Under the pieces are notes generated by a model. That model was given only the letters and a program-made list of their open reading frames with translations. It was not told the DNA's origin and did no database searches. The position numbers were made by a program, and so were the translations under genes. Source: Burkholderiaceae bacterium (lineage in GTDB: Bacteria; Pseudomonadota; Gammaproteobacteria; Burkholderiales; Burkholderiaceae_E). From it: a stretch of DNA of 64,000 bases. Positions 9,545-18,262 of the stretch are shown piece by piece; position 1 is the stretch's first letter, and each line of letters opens with the position of its first letter. The stretch lies in assembly GCA_023954045.1 (NCBI GenBank), contig JAMLIR010000001.1, forward strand, positions 496,001 through 560,000. Reading direction: 5' to 3'.

Positions 9545-10062
9545 ATGCCAAGAGGACGAAGGCCCCACGCACGCTCGACGAGTTCATGGTCAAGGCCTAC
9601 GAGATGGAGATCGAGGCCTCGGAGCGCTACGCCGAATTCGCCGACGCGATGGAGACGCACAACAATCGCGAGGTCGCCGAGCTGTTCCGCAAGATGTCCG
9701 AGATCGAGGGCAAGCACGCGACGCAGATCATGGCCGAGATGGGCTGGAAGTCGCCGCCCCCGCCCGGCAAGGTCGTCTGGGAGACTTTCGAAGGGCCCGA
9801 GACCATCGCGATGGACGAGGTCCACTACCTGATGCAGCCGTACCACGCGCTGATGCTCGCGCTGGCCAGCGAGGAGCGCGCGGAGCGCTTCTTCGCGCGC
9901 ATCGCCGAGGCGGCCACCGTGGACTCCGTGCGGTCGGCCGCGCTCGAGCTGCAGGCCGAGGAACGCGAGCACGTCGAGCTGATCAAGGCCTGGCTCGCGA
10001 AGGTGCCGAAGCCCGACCGCAACTGGGCGGACGACCCGGACCCCCCGCGCTACACCGACTGA
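9541..10062 (+). CDS. Ferritin-like (rubrerythrin-type) diiron protein
   Basis: A 173-residue helical protein with the carboxylate pattern of ferritin-like diiron proteins: YEMEIEASERY near the N-terminus, MSEIEGKHATQ with an ExxH motif, LASEERAERFF, and a second ExxH in EEREHVELIKAW. There is no C-terminal rubredoxin-type CxxC domain, so it is an 'erythrin' form only. It overlaps korB by 4 bases (ATGA) and is therefore translationally coupled to the oxidoreductase. Rubrerythrin-like proteins commonly remove peroxide or oxygen; protection of the oxygen-sensitive KorAB or benzoyl-CoA reductase is an inference from position only. Confidence 0.8.
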   Translation: MNAKRTKAPRTLDEFMVKAYEMEIEASERYAEFADAMETHNNREVAELFRKMSEIEGKHATQIMAEMGWKSPPPPGKVVWETFEGPETIAMDEVHYLMQPYHALMLALASEERAERFFARIAEAATVDSVRSAALELQAEEREHVELIKAWLAKVPKPDRNWADDPDPPRYTD

Positions 10063-10081
10063 CCCGACGAGGACGACCGCC

Positions 10082-10477
10082 ATGCAAACCCTTCTTCCCG
10101 ACGGCTGGGCGCCGCCGATCGGCTATGCCAACGGCATCGCCGTCGACGCCGGCCGCATCGTCTTCGTCGCCGGCCAGGTCGGTTGGGACGCGCAACAGAA
10201 GTTCCAGTCGGACGACATCGTGCCGCAGTTCGACCAGGCGCTGCAGAACATCGTGGCGGTCCTCGCGAAGGCGGGGGCGAAGCCCGAGCACATCTGTCGC
10301 ATGACGGCCTACTGCTGCGACAAGCCCGCCTACATGGCCGCGCGCAAGGAACTCGGCAAGATCTGGCGCAAGCACATCGGCGCGCACTATCCGGCGATGA
10401 GCATGATCTTCGTCTCCGACCTGCTCGACAATCCGGGCAAGATCGAGCTCGAAGCGACGGCGGTCGTGCCGAAGTAG
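10082..10477 (+). CDS. RidA/YjgF/Rid family protein
   Basis: A 131-residue protein of the RidA (enamine/imine deaminase) family, the normal length. Signatures are VFVAGQVGWDAQ near the N-terminus, QFDQALQNIVAVLAKAGA in the middle, and LDNPGKIELEATAVVPK at the end, where family members usually have a conserved E-A pair. It lies 19 bases after the ferritin-like gene on the same strand and probably ends the korAB operon. Whether the RidA-type catalytic arginine is conserved is unclear from reading alone, so deaminase activity is not assured. Confidence 0.8.
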   Translation: MQTLLPDGWAPPIGYANGIAVDAGRIVFVAGQVGWDAQQKFQSDDIVPQFDQALQNIVAVLAKAGAKPEHICRMTAYCCDKPAYMAARKELGKIWRKHIGAHYPAMSMIFVSDLLDNPGKIELEATAVVPK

Positions 10478-10515
10478 GCGCGCGCGGAAAGCGCGGCGCC
10501 GAACGTGGCGCCGCG

Positions 10516-11154
10516 TCAGCGCGCCACGCCCCAGTAACCGTAGGTCAGCGGCCCGATCGTGCGCGCCGCGAGCGGCCGCGGGTCGAGCAGGCCCTCGGTC
10601 CATTCGACCGAGAAGCCGGCGTCGCGCAGGATCTGCGGCGGATCTCGGGTGAGGTGGCAACCGCCGGCGAGCGGCGTCCACACCGGCTCGATGCGCCGCT
10701 GCCACCGCCGCGCGCGCACCGAGCGCGCCACGCCGTGCTCGGCGAACAGCAACTCGCCGCCCCGGCGCAGTACGCGCCGCATTTCGCGCGCGGCCCGCGC
10801 GACGTCCGGGATCGTGCACAGCGTGAACGTGATCACGATGCTGTCGACCGACGCGTCGGCAAGCGGGATCGATTCCCCGGGCGCGCCGACGAATTCCACC
10901 GGCACCGCGCTCGCCGCCACGCGGCGCATCGCGAGCGCGCGGATGCCCTCGCCCGGCTCCAGCGCCAGCACCCGCTCGACCTTGCCCGAGTCGTAGAACG
11001 GCAGGTTCAGGCCCGATCCGAAGCCGACCTCCAGCACGCGTCCACGCGCACGCGGGACTACCAGCGCGCGCGTGCGCGCCAGCGACGAGGAACCGCAGGC
11101 CATGTCGACCAGGCGCGGCAGGACGAGGCGATCGTAGAAGTCCATGCGACGCAA
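10516..11154 (-). CDS. Class I SAM-dependent methyltransferase
   Basis: A 212-residue protein with the SAM-binding motif I VLEVGFGSGLNLPFYD at about residue 38, an acidic loop (LALEPGEGI), VDSIVITFTLCTIPD as motif IV and LRRGGELLFAEHG as post-motif. The pattern resembles the UbiE/methyltransferase type 11 group. Substrate is unknown. It converges on the RidA gene and is divergent from folA with about 50 bases between start codons, so nothing nearby indicates a pathway. Confidence 0.8.
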   Translation of the reverse strand: MRRMDFYDRLVLPRLVDMACGSSSLARTRALVVPRARGRVLEVGFGSGLNLPFYDSGKVERVLALEPGEGIRALAMRRVAASAVPVEFVGAPGESIPLADASVDSIVITFTLCTIPDVARAAREMRRVLRRGGELLFAEHGVARSVRARRWQRRIEPVWTPLAGGCHLTRDPPQILRDAGFSVEWTEGLLDPRPLAARTIGPLTYGYWGVAR

Positions 11155-11203
11155 AAGCTACAATCCGGGCTCACGTCGATCCACGGCGAAGGCCAGTATC
11201 GGA

Positions 11204-11761
11204 ATGAGCGATCCGGCACACGATACCAGCAGCGCGCCGACCCGGCCCGCGAGGCCGCCGCGCGTGACGATCGTCGTCGCGCGCGCGCGCGACGGCGTGA
11301 TCGGTGCCGACAACGGCCTGCCCTGGCACCTTCCCGAAGACCTGAAGCACTTCCGGGCGACGACGATGGGCCACGCGATCGTCATGGGCCGCAAGACCTT
11401 CGAGTCGATCGGCAAGGCACTGCCGGGCCGGCGAACGATCGTCGTCAGCCGTGATCCGCGCTGGGCGCACCCCGGCTGCGAGAGCGCGACGACACTGCGC
11501 GAAGCGATCGCGCTCGCCGGACGGCCGGGCCCCGACCCGGCGATCGCCACCGACGAAGTCTTCGTCGTCGGTGGCGCGCAGTTGTACCGCGACGCCATCG
11601 CGATCGCGCAGCGCGCGATCGTGACCGAAATCGAGATCGACGTCGCCGGTGATGTGCATTTCCCGGAGCTCGATCGCGCGCAGTGGCACGTGGCCTCGCG
11701 CAGCGAGCGCCAGTCGAGCAGCGGGCTGCGCTACACGATCGTCGACTACCGCCGGAACTGA
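11204..11761 (+). CDS. folA: Dihydrofolate reductase
   Basis: Reduces dihydrofolate to tetrahydrofolate with NADPH. From ATG 11204 the protein is 185 residues; the DHFR fold starts at about residue 18. The key blocks are present: ARDGVIGADNGLPWHLPEDL with the catalytic acidic residue and Trp, GRKTFESIGKALPGR, and VFVVGGAQLYRDA. The upstream frame could begin at 11144, but the 20 extra residues have no family match. The gene is not next to thyA. It converges on the CYTH-CHAD gene with only 3 bases between stop codons. Confidence 0.93.
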   Translation: MSDPAHDTSSAPTRPARPPRVTIVVARARDGVIGADNGLPWHLPEDLKHFRATTMGHAIVMGRKTFESIGKALPGRRTIVVSRDPRWAHPGCESATTLREAIALAGRPGPDPAIATDEVFVVGGAQLYRDAIAIAQRAIVTEIEIDVAGDVHFPELDRAQWHVASRSERQSSSGLRYTIVDYRRN

Positions 11762-11764
11762 CGC

Positions 11765-13354
11765 TCAGCGCTTGTCGAACGGTCGGTGCCCGGCGAGCAC
11801 GGCGAGCGCCGCGGCCGCCTGCGCGACCAGCGCGTCGCGCCGCGCCGCAACCCAGCCCCGCGCGAACCAGTCGCGCGGATCGCCCGGCGATTCGCGCCCG
11901 TAGTGCTGCTCGGCGAGCGCGAGGTCCGCGAGCTCTCCGAGCGCCTGCTGGACCGCTTGCAGGCTTTCGACGAAGCGCCGCGTCTCCTTGCCACCGATGA
12001 GCGACTCGACGAATTCGCTCGCGTAGCGCAGCCGCTTCGCGCGGCGGCGTAGCCGGTGGCGCGCCGCGTCGTCGAGCTGCGCGAAGCGGGGTGCCTCGTC
12101 GACGATCGCGCGCTGCCAGCGCGCGAGCCGGCGGCGGGCGCGCGGGGCGAGCGGCGCCGCCTCGGGTTGTCCGGCGCCCGACTCGGCGGCCGACCCAGCG
12201 GCCGCTTCGACGACCCCGCCTGCCGGCGACGGCGCGGCGTCGAGCCCGTGGCGCCAGGCGAGCAACGCCAGCAGCCAGCGCTGGGACGCGTCGCCGGCGA
12301 TCAGCGCTGCGACGTCGCTCGCGGCCGCCGGCGCCGCGACTTCGGCCGCCGCGGGGACCCCCGGCGCTCCGGCGCGGTCCAGGGCCGGCTCGATCTGCTG
12401 CGCGAGCGCGTCCCGGTCGCGCGCGGCGCCGAGCGCGCGGAACAGGTCGCGCGCGCCCGACGCGATCGATGCGTCGACCGGCGGCACCCAGCCGCGAAAC
12501 AGCCGGATCGCGCTGCGCAAGCGGCGCAACCCGATGCGCAACTGGTGTACGAAGTCGGCGCGTTCCAACGCGGGCGACCGCGCGCCCGAACGGGCCGCCA
12601 GGCCTTCGACGCCAACCGCGGCGCCCAGCCCGATCGCGTTGGCGAGAACCTGCGCGACGCACTCGTCGAGCGCTGCCCGCCACGCCTCCGCGACCGCGGC
12701 CTTGCGTCGCAGCCTGATCGGCGCCGCGCGCCGGGGGCTCGCCGGCGCGCGCCCGTCGGCCAGCGCGTCGCCGCGCTCGGCCTTGCTGCGCGGGTCGACC
12801 AGCAGTCCGAACCTCTCGCGCCACTGCCCGGCCAGCGCGAACAGCGCGCCCGGCGGTCCCGACCGCAGTTCGAACTCGAGCTCGCAGACGCGCAACTCGC
12901 GGTCGAGCGCCGCGATGCGCCCTTCGTCGAACGCGAGCTCGACGACCGCGCCTCGCGTTCGAAGCGTGCGCGTCGTTCTCCGGATGTCGGTCCCGTAGCG
13001 CTGCAGCAGTGGCTCGCCGTCGGCCAGCAGTTCGGCCATCCGGTCGCCCGCCACCGTGCCGGCGTGAGCTGCGACATCGAGATCGGGCCCGGGGCGCGGC
13101 ACCTCGTGTTCGAAGCGCTCGAGCGCAGCCTCACCGCCGGCCTTCAGCGCCTGGACCCAGCGACGCCCTTCCCGGCGCAGCCGCAGCGACATCCCGGCGC
13201 GCGCCAGCCGGCGATCGCCGGTGTCGAAATAGCGCGCCACGAGGCGCCGGGTTTCCAGTCGCGCGCCGCGTTCGCCGAGCGCCGCCCGCAGCGCCGAACG
13301 CGCGCCGGCCGGCACCAGGAACTTCAGTTCGAATTCGACGGTCGATTCGGGCAT
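11765..13354 (-). CDS. CYTH and CHAD domain-containing protein
   Basis: A 529-residue two-domain protein. The N-terminal CYTH (triphosphate tunnel metalloenzyme) domain opens with the ExExK signature in VEFELKF and continues with RYFDTGDRRLARAGMSLRLRR and the charged tunnel strands up to about residue 200. The C-terminal half is a CHAD domain with helical histidine and arginine repeats such as FVHQLRIGLRRLRSAIRLF and RHRLRRRAKRLRYASEF. CYTH-CHAD proteins are linked to inorganic polyphosphate or triphosphate metabolism. Low-complexity alanine-rich linkers in the middle are normal for this GC content. Confidence 0.88.
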   Translation of the reverse strand: MPESTVEFELKFLVPAGARSALRAALGERGARLETRRLVARYFDTGDRRLARAGMSLRLRREGRRWVQALKAGGEAALERFEHEVPRPGPDLDVAAHAGTVAGDRMAELLADGEPLLQRYGTDIRRTTRTLRTRGAVVELAFDEGRIAALDRELRVCELEFELRSGPPGALFALAGQWRERFGLLVDPRSKAERGDALADGRAPASPRRAAPIRLRRKAAVAEAWRAALDECVAQVLANAIGLGAAVGVEGLAARSGARSPALERADFVHQLRIGLRRLRSAIRLFRGWVPPVDASIASGARDLFRALGAARDRDALAQQIEPALDRAGAPGVPAAAEVAAPAAASDVAALIAGDASQRWLLALLAWRHGLDAAPSPAGGVVEAAAGSAAESGAGQPEAAPLAPRARRRLARWQRAIVDEAPRFAQLDDAARHRLRRRAKRLRYASEFVESLIGGKETRRFVESLQAVQQALGELADLALAEQHYGRESPGDPRDWFARGWVAARRDALVAQAAAALAVLAGHRPFDKR

Positions 13355-13505
13355 GCAGGCTGGCCGGGCGCGGGCGCGGGCGACGAAGCGGCCAGCTTAC
13401 CCGCGATGGTGCGCCGGAAGGTTACGGTTGGCGACGACTGCGGGGCGGCGGCCCGAGCGCCGCATGGACGTCGCGCGCGAGGGCTTCGGTAGAATGCGCG
13501 CGGAC

Positions 13506-13581
13506 GCCCCCGTAGCTCAGTGGATAGAGCATCCCCCTCCTAAGGGGAGGGTCGCACGTTCGATTCGTGCCGGGGGCGCCA
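13506..13581 (+). tRNA. tRNA-Arg (anticodon CCT)
   Basis: A full cloverleaf can be drawn. Acceptor stem GCCCCCG (13506-13512) pairs with CGGGGGC (13571-13577), followed by discriminator G and an encoded CCA (13579-13581). The D arm is GCTCAGTGGATAGAGC. The anticodon stem TCCCC/GGGGA encloses CTCCTAA with anticodon CCT at 13539-13541. The T arm is GCACG-TTCGATT-CGTGC. The anticodon reads AGG arginine codons. Confidence 0.97.
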
Positions 13582-13691
13582 CTTGCCGGGCTGGCGCCGG
13601 CCCGCGACGAGGAAGCTTCTTCCATGGTCTTCTGCCCGGGATCGACCGCTTCGGGCGATCATCGGGCAACGCAAGGCAAGGCGCGATCGCG

Positions 13692-14456
13692 ATGAAGCTC
13701 AACATCCTGTCCGACCTGCACCTGGGCGTCGGCGGGCTCGAACACCCGCGCAGCGACGCCGACGTGGTGATCCTGGCCGGCGACATCACGCGTCCGCGCG
13801 AGGCCGCCGCCTGGGCGCTGGGCTTCGACAAGCCCGTGCTCTACGTGCCCGGCAACCACGAGTTCTACGGCGGCAGCATCGAGGGCACGATCGGCGAGCT
13901 GAGGCGGCTGTGCGCCGGGACCCACGTGCACGTGCTCGACGACACGGAGATCGTGATCGACGGCGTGCGCTTCCTCGGCAGCACGCTGTGGAGCGATTTC
14001 CGCCTGTTCGACGACGACGAGCGAAGAGCCGCATCGAAGGCCGAGGCGCAGCGCCTGATGCGCGACTTCAGCCGCATCACGCTCGGAGGCGAGGCCGGCC
14101 GCGTCTTCACCCCCGACGACTCGACGGCCCTGTTCGATCGCCACGCCGCGTGGCTCGACGCGAGGCTCGCCGCACCGCACGACGGGCCGACGGTTGTCGT
14201 CACGCACCACGCGCCGTCGCGCAAGAGCATCCACCCCCGGTTCGCCGACTCGCTGCTCAACGCCGGCTTCGTCTCCGACGCCGAGCGGCTGATCGGGGCG
14301 GATCGCGCGCAGCTGTGGATCCACGGCCACACCCACGACAGCTTCGATTATCCGGTGAACGGCACGCGGGTGGTCTGCAATCCACGCGGCTACGCGAAGG
14401 ACGGGGTGAACGAGAACCCGCTCTTCGACCCCGGCCTGGTCATCGAGGTCGGCTGA
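13692..14456 (+). CDS. Calcineurin-like metallophosphoesterase
   Basis: A 254-residue phosphoesterase from ATG 13692. All five metal-binding blocks are visible in order: LSDLHLG, LAGDIT, GNHEFYGG, VVTHHAPS and WIHGHTHDS. The frame continues upstream through the tRNA gene, but a start there would be non-functional, so the ATG opening MKLNILSDLH was chosen. The family includes enzymes on nucleotides and phosphodiesters and the true substrate cannot be read here. It is a single gene following tRNA-Arg. Confidence 0.88.
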   Translation: MKLNILSDLHLGVGGLEHPRSDADVVILAGDITRPREAAAWALGFDKPVLYVPGNHEFYGGSIEGTIGELRRLCAGTHVHVLDDTEIVIDGVRFLGSTLWSDFRLFDDDERRAASKAEAQRLMRDFSRITLGGEAGRVFTPDDSTALFDRHAAWLDARLAAPHDGPTVVVTHHAPSRKSIHPRFADSLLNAGFVSDAERLIGADRAQLWIHGHTHDSFDYPVNGTRVVCNPRGYAKDGVNENPLFDPGLVIEVG

Positions 14457-14463
14457 GGCCTCT

Positions 14464-14679
14464 TCACGCCGGACGCGTTGGCGCGGCGCGCGGCCCGGAG
14501 CGCGACAGCGGAGGCGGCATCGACACGATGGCCGGCGCCGTCGGGTCGCTGGCCGGGAAGGTCTCCATCAGCGCCTCGTCGAGCAGCCACTCGTCGTGAG
14601 CCTGCGATCCGGCGTCTTCGACGCCGGTCGCCGCGCGCGGCGCCCTGGGCATCCTCGTGGATCGGTTGCGCGAATTCAT
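14464..14679 (-). CDS. Small hypothetical protein with an FPASDP motif
   Basis: A 71-residue protein whose core is WLLDEALMETFPASDPTAPA. The phrase LDEAL-x-ETFPASDP is shared by many short, functionally unknown proteobacterial proteins, which is why I accept it as a gene despite its size. The N-terminus is basic and the C-terminus proline-rich. It converges on the metallophosphoesterase gene (7 bases apart) and has no obvious partner. No signal peptide or membrane segment. Confidence 0.6.
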   Translation of the reverse strand: MNSRNRSTRMPRAPRAATGVEDAGSQAHDEWLLDEALMETFPASDPTAPAIVSMPPPLSRSGPRAAPTRPA

Positions 14680-14757
14680 GCCCGCCTCCGTCGATTTCGC
14701 TCGAGACTGGACGACGGTATCACGATACCGATGGCCATCCTCGACGAATGGGCGCGA

Positions 14758-16518
14758 TCACATCGACAGCGACCCCTCGCGGAAATCGGTCCTGTCGAGC
14801 CAGACGTTGACCAGCACGGCCTTGCCCTGCCGCGCGATCTCGCGCGCCCGCTTCAACGCAGCCTCGACTTCCTCCATCCGCGTCACCAGCAGGCCCTCGG
14901 CGCCGAAGCCGCGCGCAACCTCGTGATACGCGGTGCGCGCCAGCACCGTCCCGACATCGTCGTTCAGCATCTTCACCTGCTCGCGGGCGATCTGCGTCCA
15001 GCCGGCGTCGTTGCCGACGACCGCGATCACCGGAATTCCGTGGCGCACGAAGGTGTCGAACTCGGCCAGCCCGAACCCGCAGGCGCCGTCGCCGAAGACG
15101 ATCCACGTCTCGCGATCGGGCCGGACAGTGGCCGCGCCGATCGCGAAGCCGGCGCCGACGCCCAGCGTGCCGAAGGCGCCGGGGTCGAGCCAGGTCAGCG
15201 GCCCGCGCGGGTGGAGCACGTAGCTCGCGGTCGCCACGAAATCGCCGCCGTCGGCGACGAACAACGCGTGCTCGCCCGCTTCGCGCTCGAGCGCGCGAAA
15301 CAGCGAGATCGGGTTCACGTGCTCGCCGCGCTCCGACGCCTGCCGGTCGATCTCGGTCTCGCGCGCCACGTCGCGCGCGCGAAGCGCCGCGCGCCACTCG
15401 CCGCGATCCGCGGTCGGCCCGGCGGACCGTGCCCGATCCGCCAGCGCCTGAAGGAACCCCCCGGCATCGCCCAGCGCCAGCACGTCGGGCCGGCGATTGA
15501 GCTTCGCGTCGCGCGCGCTGCGGTTGGCCGCGATCAGCGTCGCGCTTCGGCGCACGTGCCTGCCGTAGTCGAGCCGGAAATCGCAGGGCACGCCGGCGAG
15601 CAGCACGCAGTCGGCCTCGCGCAGCGCCTGGCGGCGCTGGTGGCGCATCTGCAGCGGATGATCGCGGCCCAGCAGGCCGCGCGCCATCCCCGACAGATAG
15701 ACCGGGATTCCCAGGCGGGTCACCGCCGCGGCCACCCGATCGGCCTCGGCCGCGTTCACGACGGCCTGGCTGCCGATCACGGCCAGCGGACGCCGGGCCT
15801 TGCCCAGCGCGGCCAGCGCGGCGCCGATCGCGGCATCGTCCGGGCCGGGCGTGCTCACCTCGCGCACCCGCGGCGCCGCCGCGTCCCCGCTGCCGTCGAA
15901 CATGCGGCGCACGTGGCGGTTCAGGTACCAGCGCAGCGCGCGGTCCGGGATCGACGTACCCTTGCCCCCAGCCTCGGCATACCACTGGCGAATCGACGCC
16001 TCGTCATAAAGCAGGTCGACCGGGCACTCGACGAAGACCGGCCCTGGAACGCCCGAACGCGCGAGCGCGAAAGCCTCTTCGACCGCCGACCCCAGGTCGC
16101 GCACCCGCCCGATCTTGAAGAAACGCTTGACGTGCGGCTCGACCAGCGGCCGCTGGTCGATGTCCTGCAACGCGCCGCGCCCCTGCAGCGCGGTCGGCGC
16201 CGCTCCGCCGAGCAACACCAGCGGCGACTGCGCCAGCTGCGCGTTCTTCAGGGCGGTGATCGTGTTCGTGATGCCCGGGCCTGCGGTCACCGCGGCGACG
16301 CCGGGAAGCCCGGACAAGCGCGCCGCGGCGTCGGCGGCGAAGACCGCGGTCGCCTCGTCGCGCACGTCGACGATGCGGATGCCGCGCGCGCGCGCCGCGC
16401 TCAGGATCGGCGAGATGTGCCCGCCGCACAAGGTGTAGAGGCACGGCACGCCGTGGGCGTGCAGCACGTCGGCAATGCGATCGCCGCCGTGGCGCGCCGG
16501 TGTCGCGCTGGCGTTCAT
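14758..16518 (-). CDS. ILVBL/2-hydroxyacyl-CoA-lyase-like thiamine diphosphate enzyme
   Basis: A 586-residue TPP enzyme of the acetolactate-synthase superfamily. The N-terminal PYR domain has the cofactor-activating glutamate in [20 protein letters not shown] and the [16 protein letters not shown] block. The C-terminal PP domain has the TPP/Mg motif [16 protein letters not shown], closed by [13 protein letters not shown]. That last stretch is typical of ILVBL (HACL2-like) proteins rather than true IlvB. No small regulatory subunit is nearby, which argues against acetolactate synthesis. It lies 4 bases downstream of an acyl-CoA ligase, so cleavage or formation of 2-hydroxyacyl-CoA is a reasonable inference, unproven. 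Confidence 0.8.
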   Translation of the reverse strand: MNASATPARHGGDRIADVLHAHGVPCLYTLCGGHISPILSAARARGIRIVDVRDEATAVFAADAAARLSGLPGVAAVTAGPGITNTITALKNAQLAQSPLVLLGGAAPTALQGRGALQDIDQRPLVEPHVKRFFKIGRVRDLGSAVEEAFALARSGVPGPVFVECPVDLLYDEASIRQWYAEAGGKGTSIPDRALRWYLNRHVRRMFDGSGDAAAPRVREVSTPGPDDAAIGAALAALGKARRPLAVIGSQAVVNAAEADRVAAAVTRLGIPVYLSGMARGLLGRDHPLQMRHQRRQALREADCVLLAGVPCDFRLDYGRHVRRSATLIAANRSARDAKLNRRPDVLALGDAGGFLQALADRARSAGPTADRGEWRAALRARDVARETEIDRQASERGEHVNPISLFRALEREAGEHALFVADGGDFVATASYVLHPRGPLTWLDPGAFGTLGVGAGFAIGAATVRPDRETWIVFGDGACGFGLAEFDTFVRHGIPVIAVVGNDAGWTQIAREQVKMLNDDVGTVLARTAYHEVARGFGAEGLLVTRMEEVEAALKRAREIARQGKAVLVNVWLDRTDFREGSLSM

Positions 16519-16522
16519 CGTG

Positions 16523-18205
16523 TCAGGCCCACTGCACCTTCTGCCCGCCGGCGTACCAGCGCTCGACGTGCGCCTCGACGGCCGCCTCGATCCGGCTGCG
16601 CCGCACCTTCATCGTCGGCGTGAGGTAGCCGTTCTCGATCGCCCACGGCTCGCGGGTGACCACGATCATCCGCAGCTGCTCGTAGTCGGCCACGTCGCGG
16701 TTGACCTCGTCGAGCAGGCGTTCGAGCTCGGCCTGAACCTGCGCGCGCACGGTCGCGTCGCCGATGCGCGGACGCAAGTCCTCGGCGAGCTGCACGATGG
16801 CGTAGGCGGCCGGCTGCCCGATCCCCGAAACGAGCGACAACTCGACCATCGGGTGTGCGTTCAACCGGTTCTCGATCGGCGCCGGCGCCACGTACTTGCC
16901 CTTGGCGGTCTTGAACAGCTCCTTCGCGCGGCCGGTGAGTCTGAGCATTCCGTCCTCGCGCAGTTCGCCCAGGTCGCCGGTGCGGAAGAACCCGTCTTCG
17001 GTGAACGACTGCGCGTCGAGCTCGGGCTGCCTGTAGTAGCCGACCAGTCGCGCCGGCGACTTGATCAGGATCTCGCCTTCGGGGCTGATGCGCACCTGCA
17101 CTCCGGGCAGCGCCACGCCGACGTACCCCGGCGCGTTGAAGTCGGCGTTCGAGCTGTGCGAGTACGAGTTGTCCTCGGTCATCCCGTACCCCTCGTACAG
17201 CGACAGTCCGATCCGCCTGTACCAGGCAATCAGGTCGGGAGGGATCGGCGCCGACCCGCTGCCCGCGACGATCACCTGGTCGAGCCCCAGGCCCTTGCGC
17301 ACCTTGCGCGCGACGAGCTTGCCGACGATCGGGATCTTCAGCAGCCGGTCGAGCTTCGCGGGCGGCATCTTCGCGAAGACGCCTTGCTGGAACTTCAGCC
17401 ACAGCCGCGGCACCGAGATGAACAGCGTCGGCCGGGCGCGCCGCAGGTCTTGCAGGAAGGTGTCGAGCGACTCGGCGAAGAACAGGTGCGTGCGCCCGTC
17501 CACCAAGGACGACGCCTCGACCCACGAGCGCTCGAAGCTGTGCGCGAGCGGCAGGTACGAGAGCATCCGGTTGTCGGTGTCCTCGCCGACGCGCGCGCGG
17601 CTGTCGCGCGAGATGCCTTCGGCGGCGCGCGTGATGCCCTCGAAGCTCGTCATCACGCCCTTCGGCGTGCCGGTGGAGCCGGACGTGTAGAGGATCATCG
17701 CCAGGTCGTCGGGACGGCGCTCTGGCCGACCCGGAATCGGCGGCGTGCGCGCGACGATCGCGTCCCAGGTCTCGAAGTCGGTCTTCGGCGCGAGCGGGAA
17801 CGCGATGCAGGGCAGCCCCGGCGGCACGCCGCGCTGCTGCTGCGGCCAGGTGTCGAGCTTGCCGACGAACAGCAGGCTCGCCCCGCTGTGGTCGAGCACG
17901 TAGTGCACGGTCTCGGCGGTCTCGGTCGGGAAGATCGCAACCGTCGTGTAGCCGGCCATCCAGATCGCCAGCTCGGCCATGATGAAGTGCGCGCAGTTCT
18001 TCGACAGCATCGCGATGCGCGCGCCCGGCTCGAAGCCGCGGCTTCGAAGGTGCGCGGCCATGCGCCGCGACTGGTCGACCACCTGCGCCCAGGTGTAGTC
18101 GACGACCTGGCCGTTGCCGATCGGCTGCGTCAGGTAGACCAGGTCGGGCTTCGTCTCGGCGTGCCCGAGTACGTAGTCGAGAATCAGTTTGTCCTGGGCT
18201 GCCAT
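16523..18205 (-). CDS. AMP-forming acyl-CoA synthetase
   Basis: A 560-residue adenylate-forming ligase. The P-loop is [16 protein letters not shown], followed by the acyl-pocket segment [11 protein letters not shown], the A5 motif [11 protein letters not shown], the hinge aspartate in [14 protein letters not shown] and a lysine-bearing tail TPTMKVRRS. The pattern FERSW plus GYGMTE is that of long-chain-type acyl-CoA synthetases. It is the first gene of a two-gene minus-strand unit with the TPP enzyme 4 bases downstream, so its acyl-CoA product may be that enzyme's substrate or partner. Chain-length preference cannot be read. Confidence 0.87.
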   Translation of the reverse strand: MAAQDKLILDYVLGHAETKPDLVYLTQPIGNGQVVDYTWAQVVDQSRRMAAHLRSRGFEPGARIAMLSKNCAHFIMAELAIWMAGYTTVAIFPTETAETVHYVLDHSGASLLFVGKLDTWPQQQRGVPPGLPCIAFPLAPKTDFETWDAIVARTPPIPGRPERRPDDLAMILYTSGSTGTPKGVMTSFEGITRAAEGISRDSRARVGEDTDNRMLSYLPLAHSFERSWVEASSLVDGRTHLFFAESLDTFLQDLRRARPTLFISVPRLWLKFQQGVFAKMPPAKLDRLLKIPIVGKLVARKVRKGLGLDQVIVAGSGSAPIPPDLIAWYRRIGLSLYEGYGMTEDNSYSHSSNADFNAPGYVGVALPGVQVRISPEGEILIKSPARLVGYYRQPELDAQSFTEDGFFRTGDLGELREDGMLRLTGRAKELFKTAKGKYVAPAPIENRLNAHPMVELSLVSGIGQPAAYAIVQLAEDLRPRIGDATVRAQVQAELERLLDEVNRDVADYEQLRMIVVTREPWAIENGYLTPTMKVRRSRIEAAVEAHVERWYAGGQKVQWA

Positions 18206-18262
18206 CGAGCGGCTCCGGTTGCATCGGAAAGCCGCAGCCTACCGGGGCCGGGCCGGCTCCGT

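Noticed and set aside
10478-10515. GC-rich inverted repeats in the RidA/methyltransferase convergent gap as a terminator
   Set aside because: GGCGCCG and CGGCGCC-like pieces pair only partly and there is no T-tract, so I could not support a specific structure.
11278-11291. CG dinucleotide run in folA, possible Z-DNA element
   Set aside because: It encodes Ala-Arg-Ala-Arg in the N-terminal part of folA and runs of this kind are expected at this GC content.
13422-13625. Small minus-strand ORF across tRNA-Arg (contains GTNRTCDPPL-type text)
   Set aside because: This is the well-known false protein produced by reading through a tRNA gene on the opposite strand.
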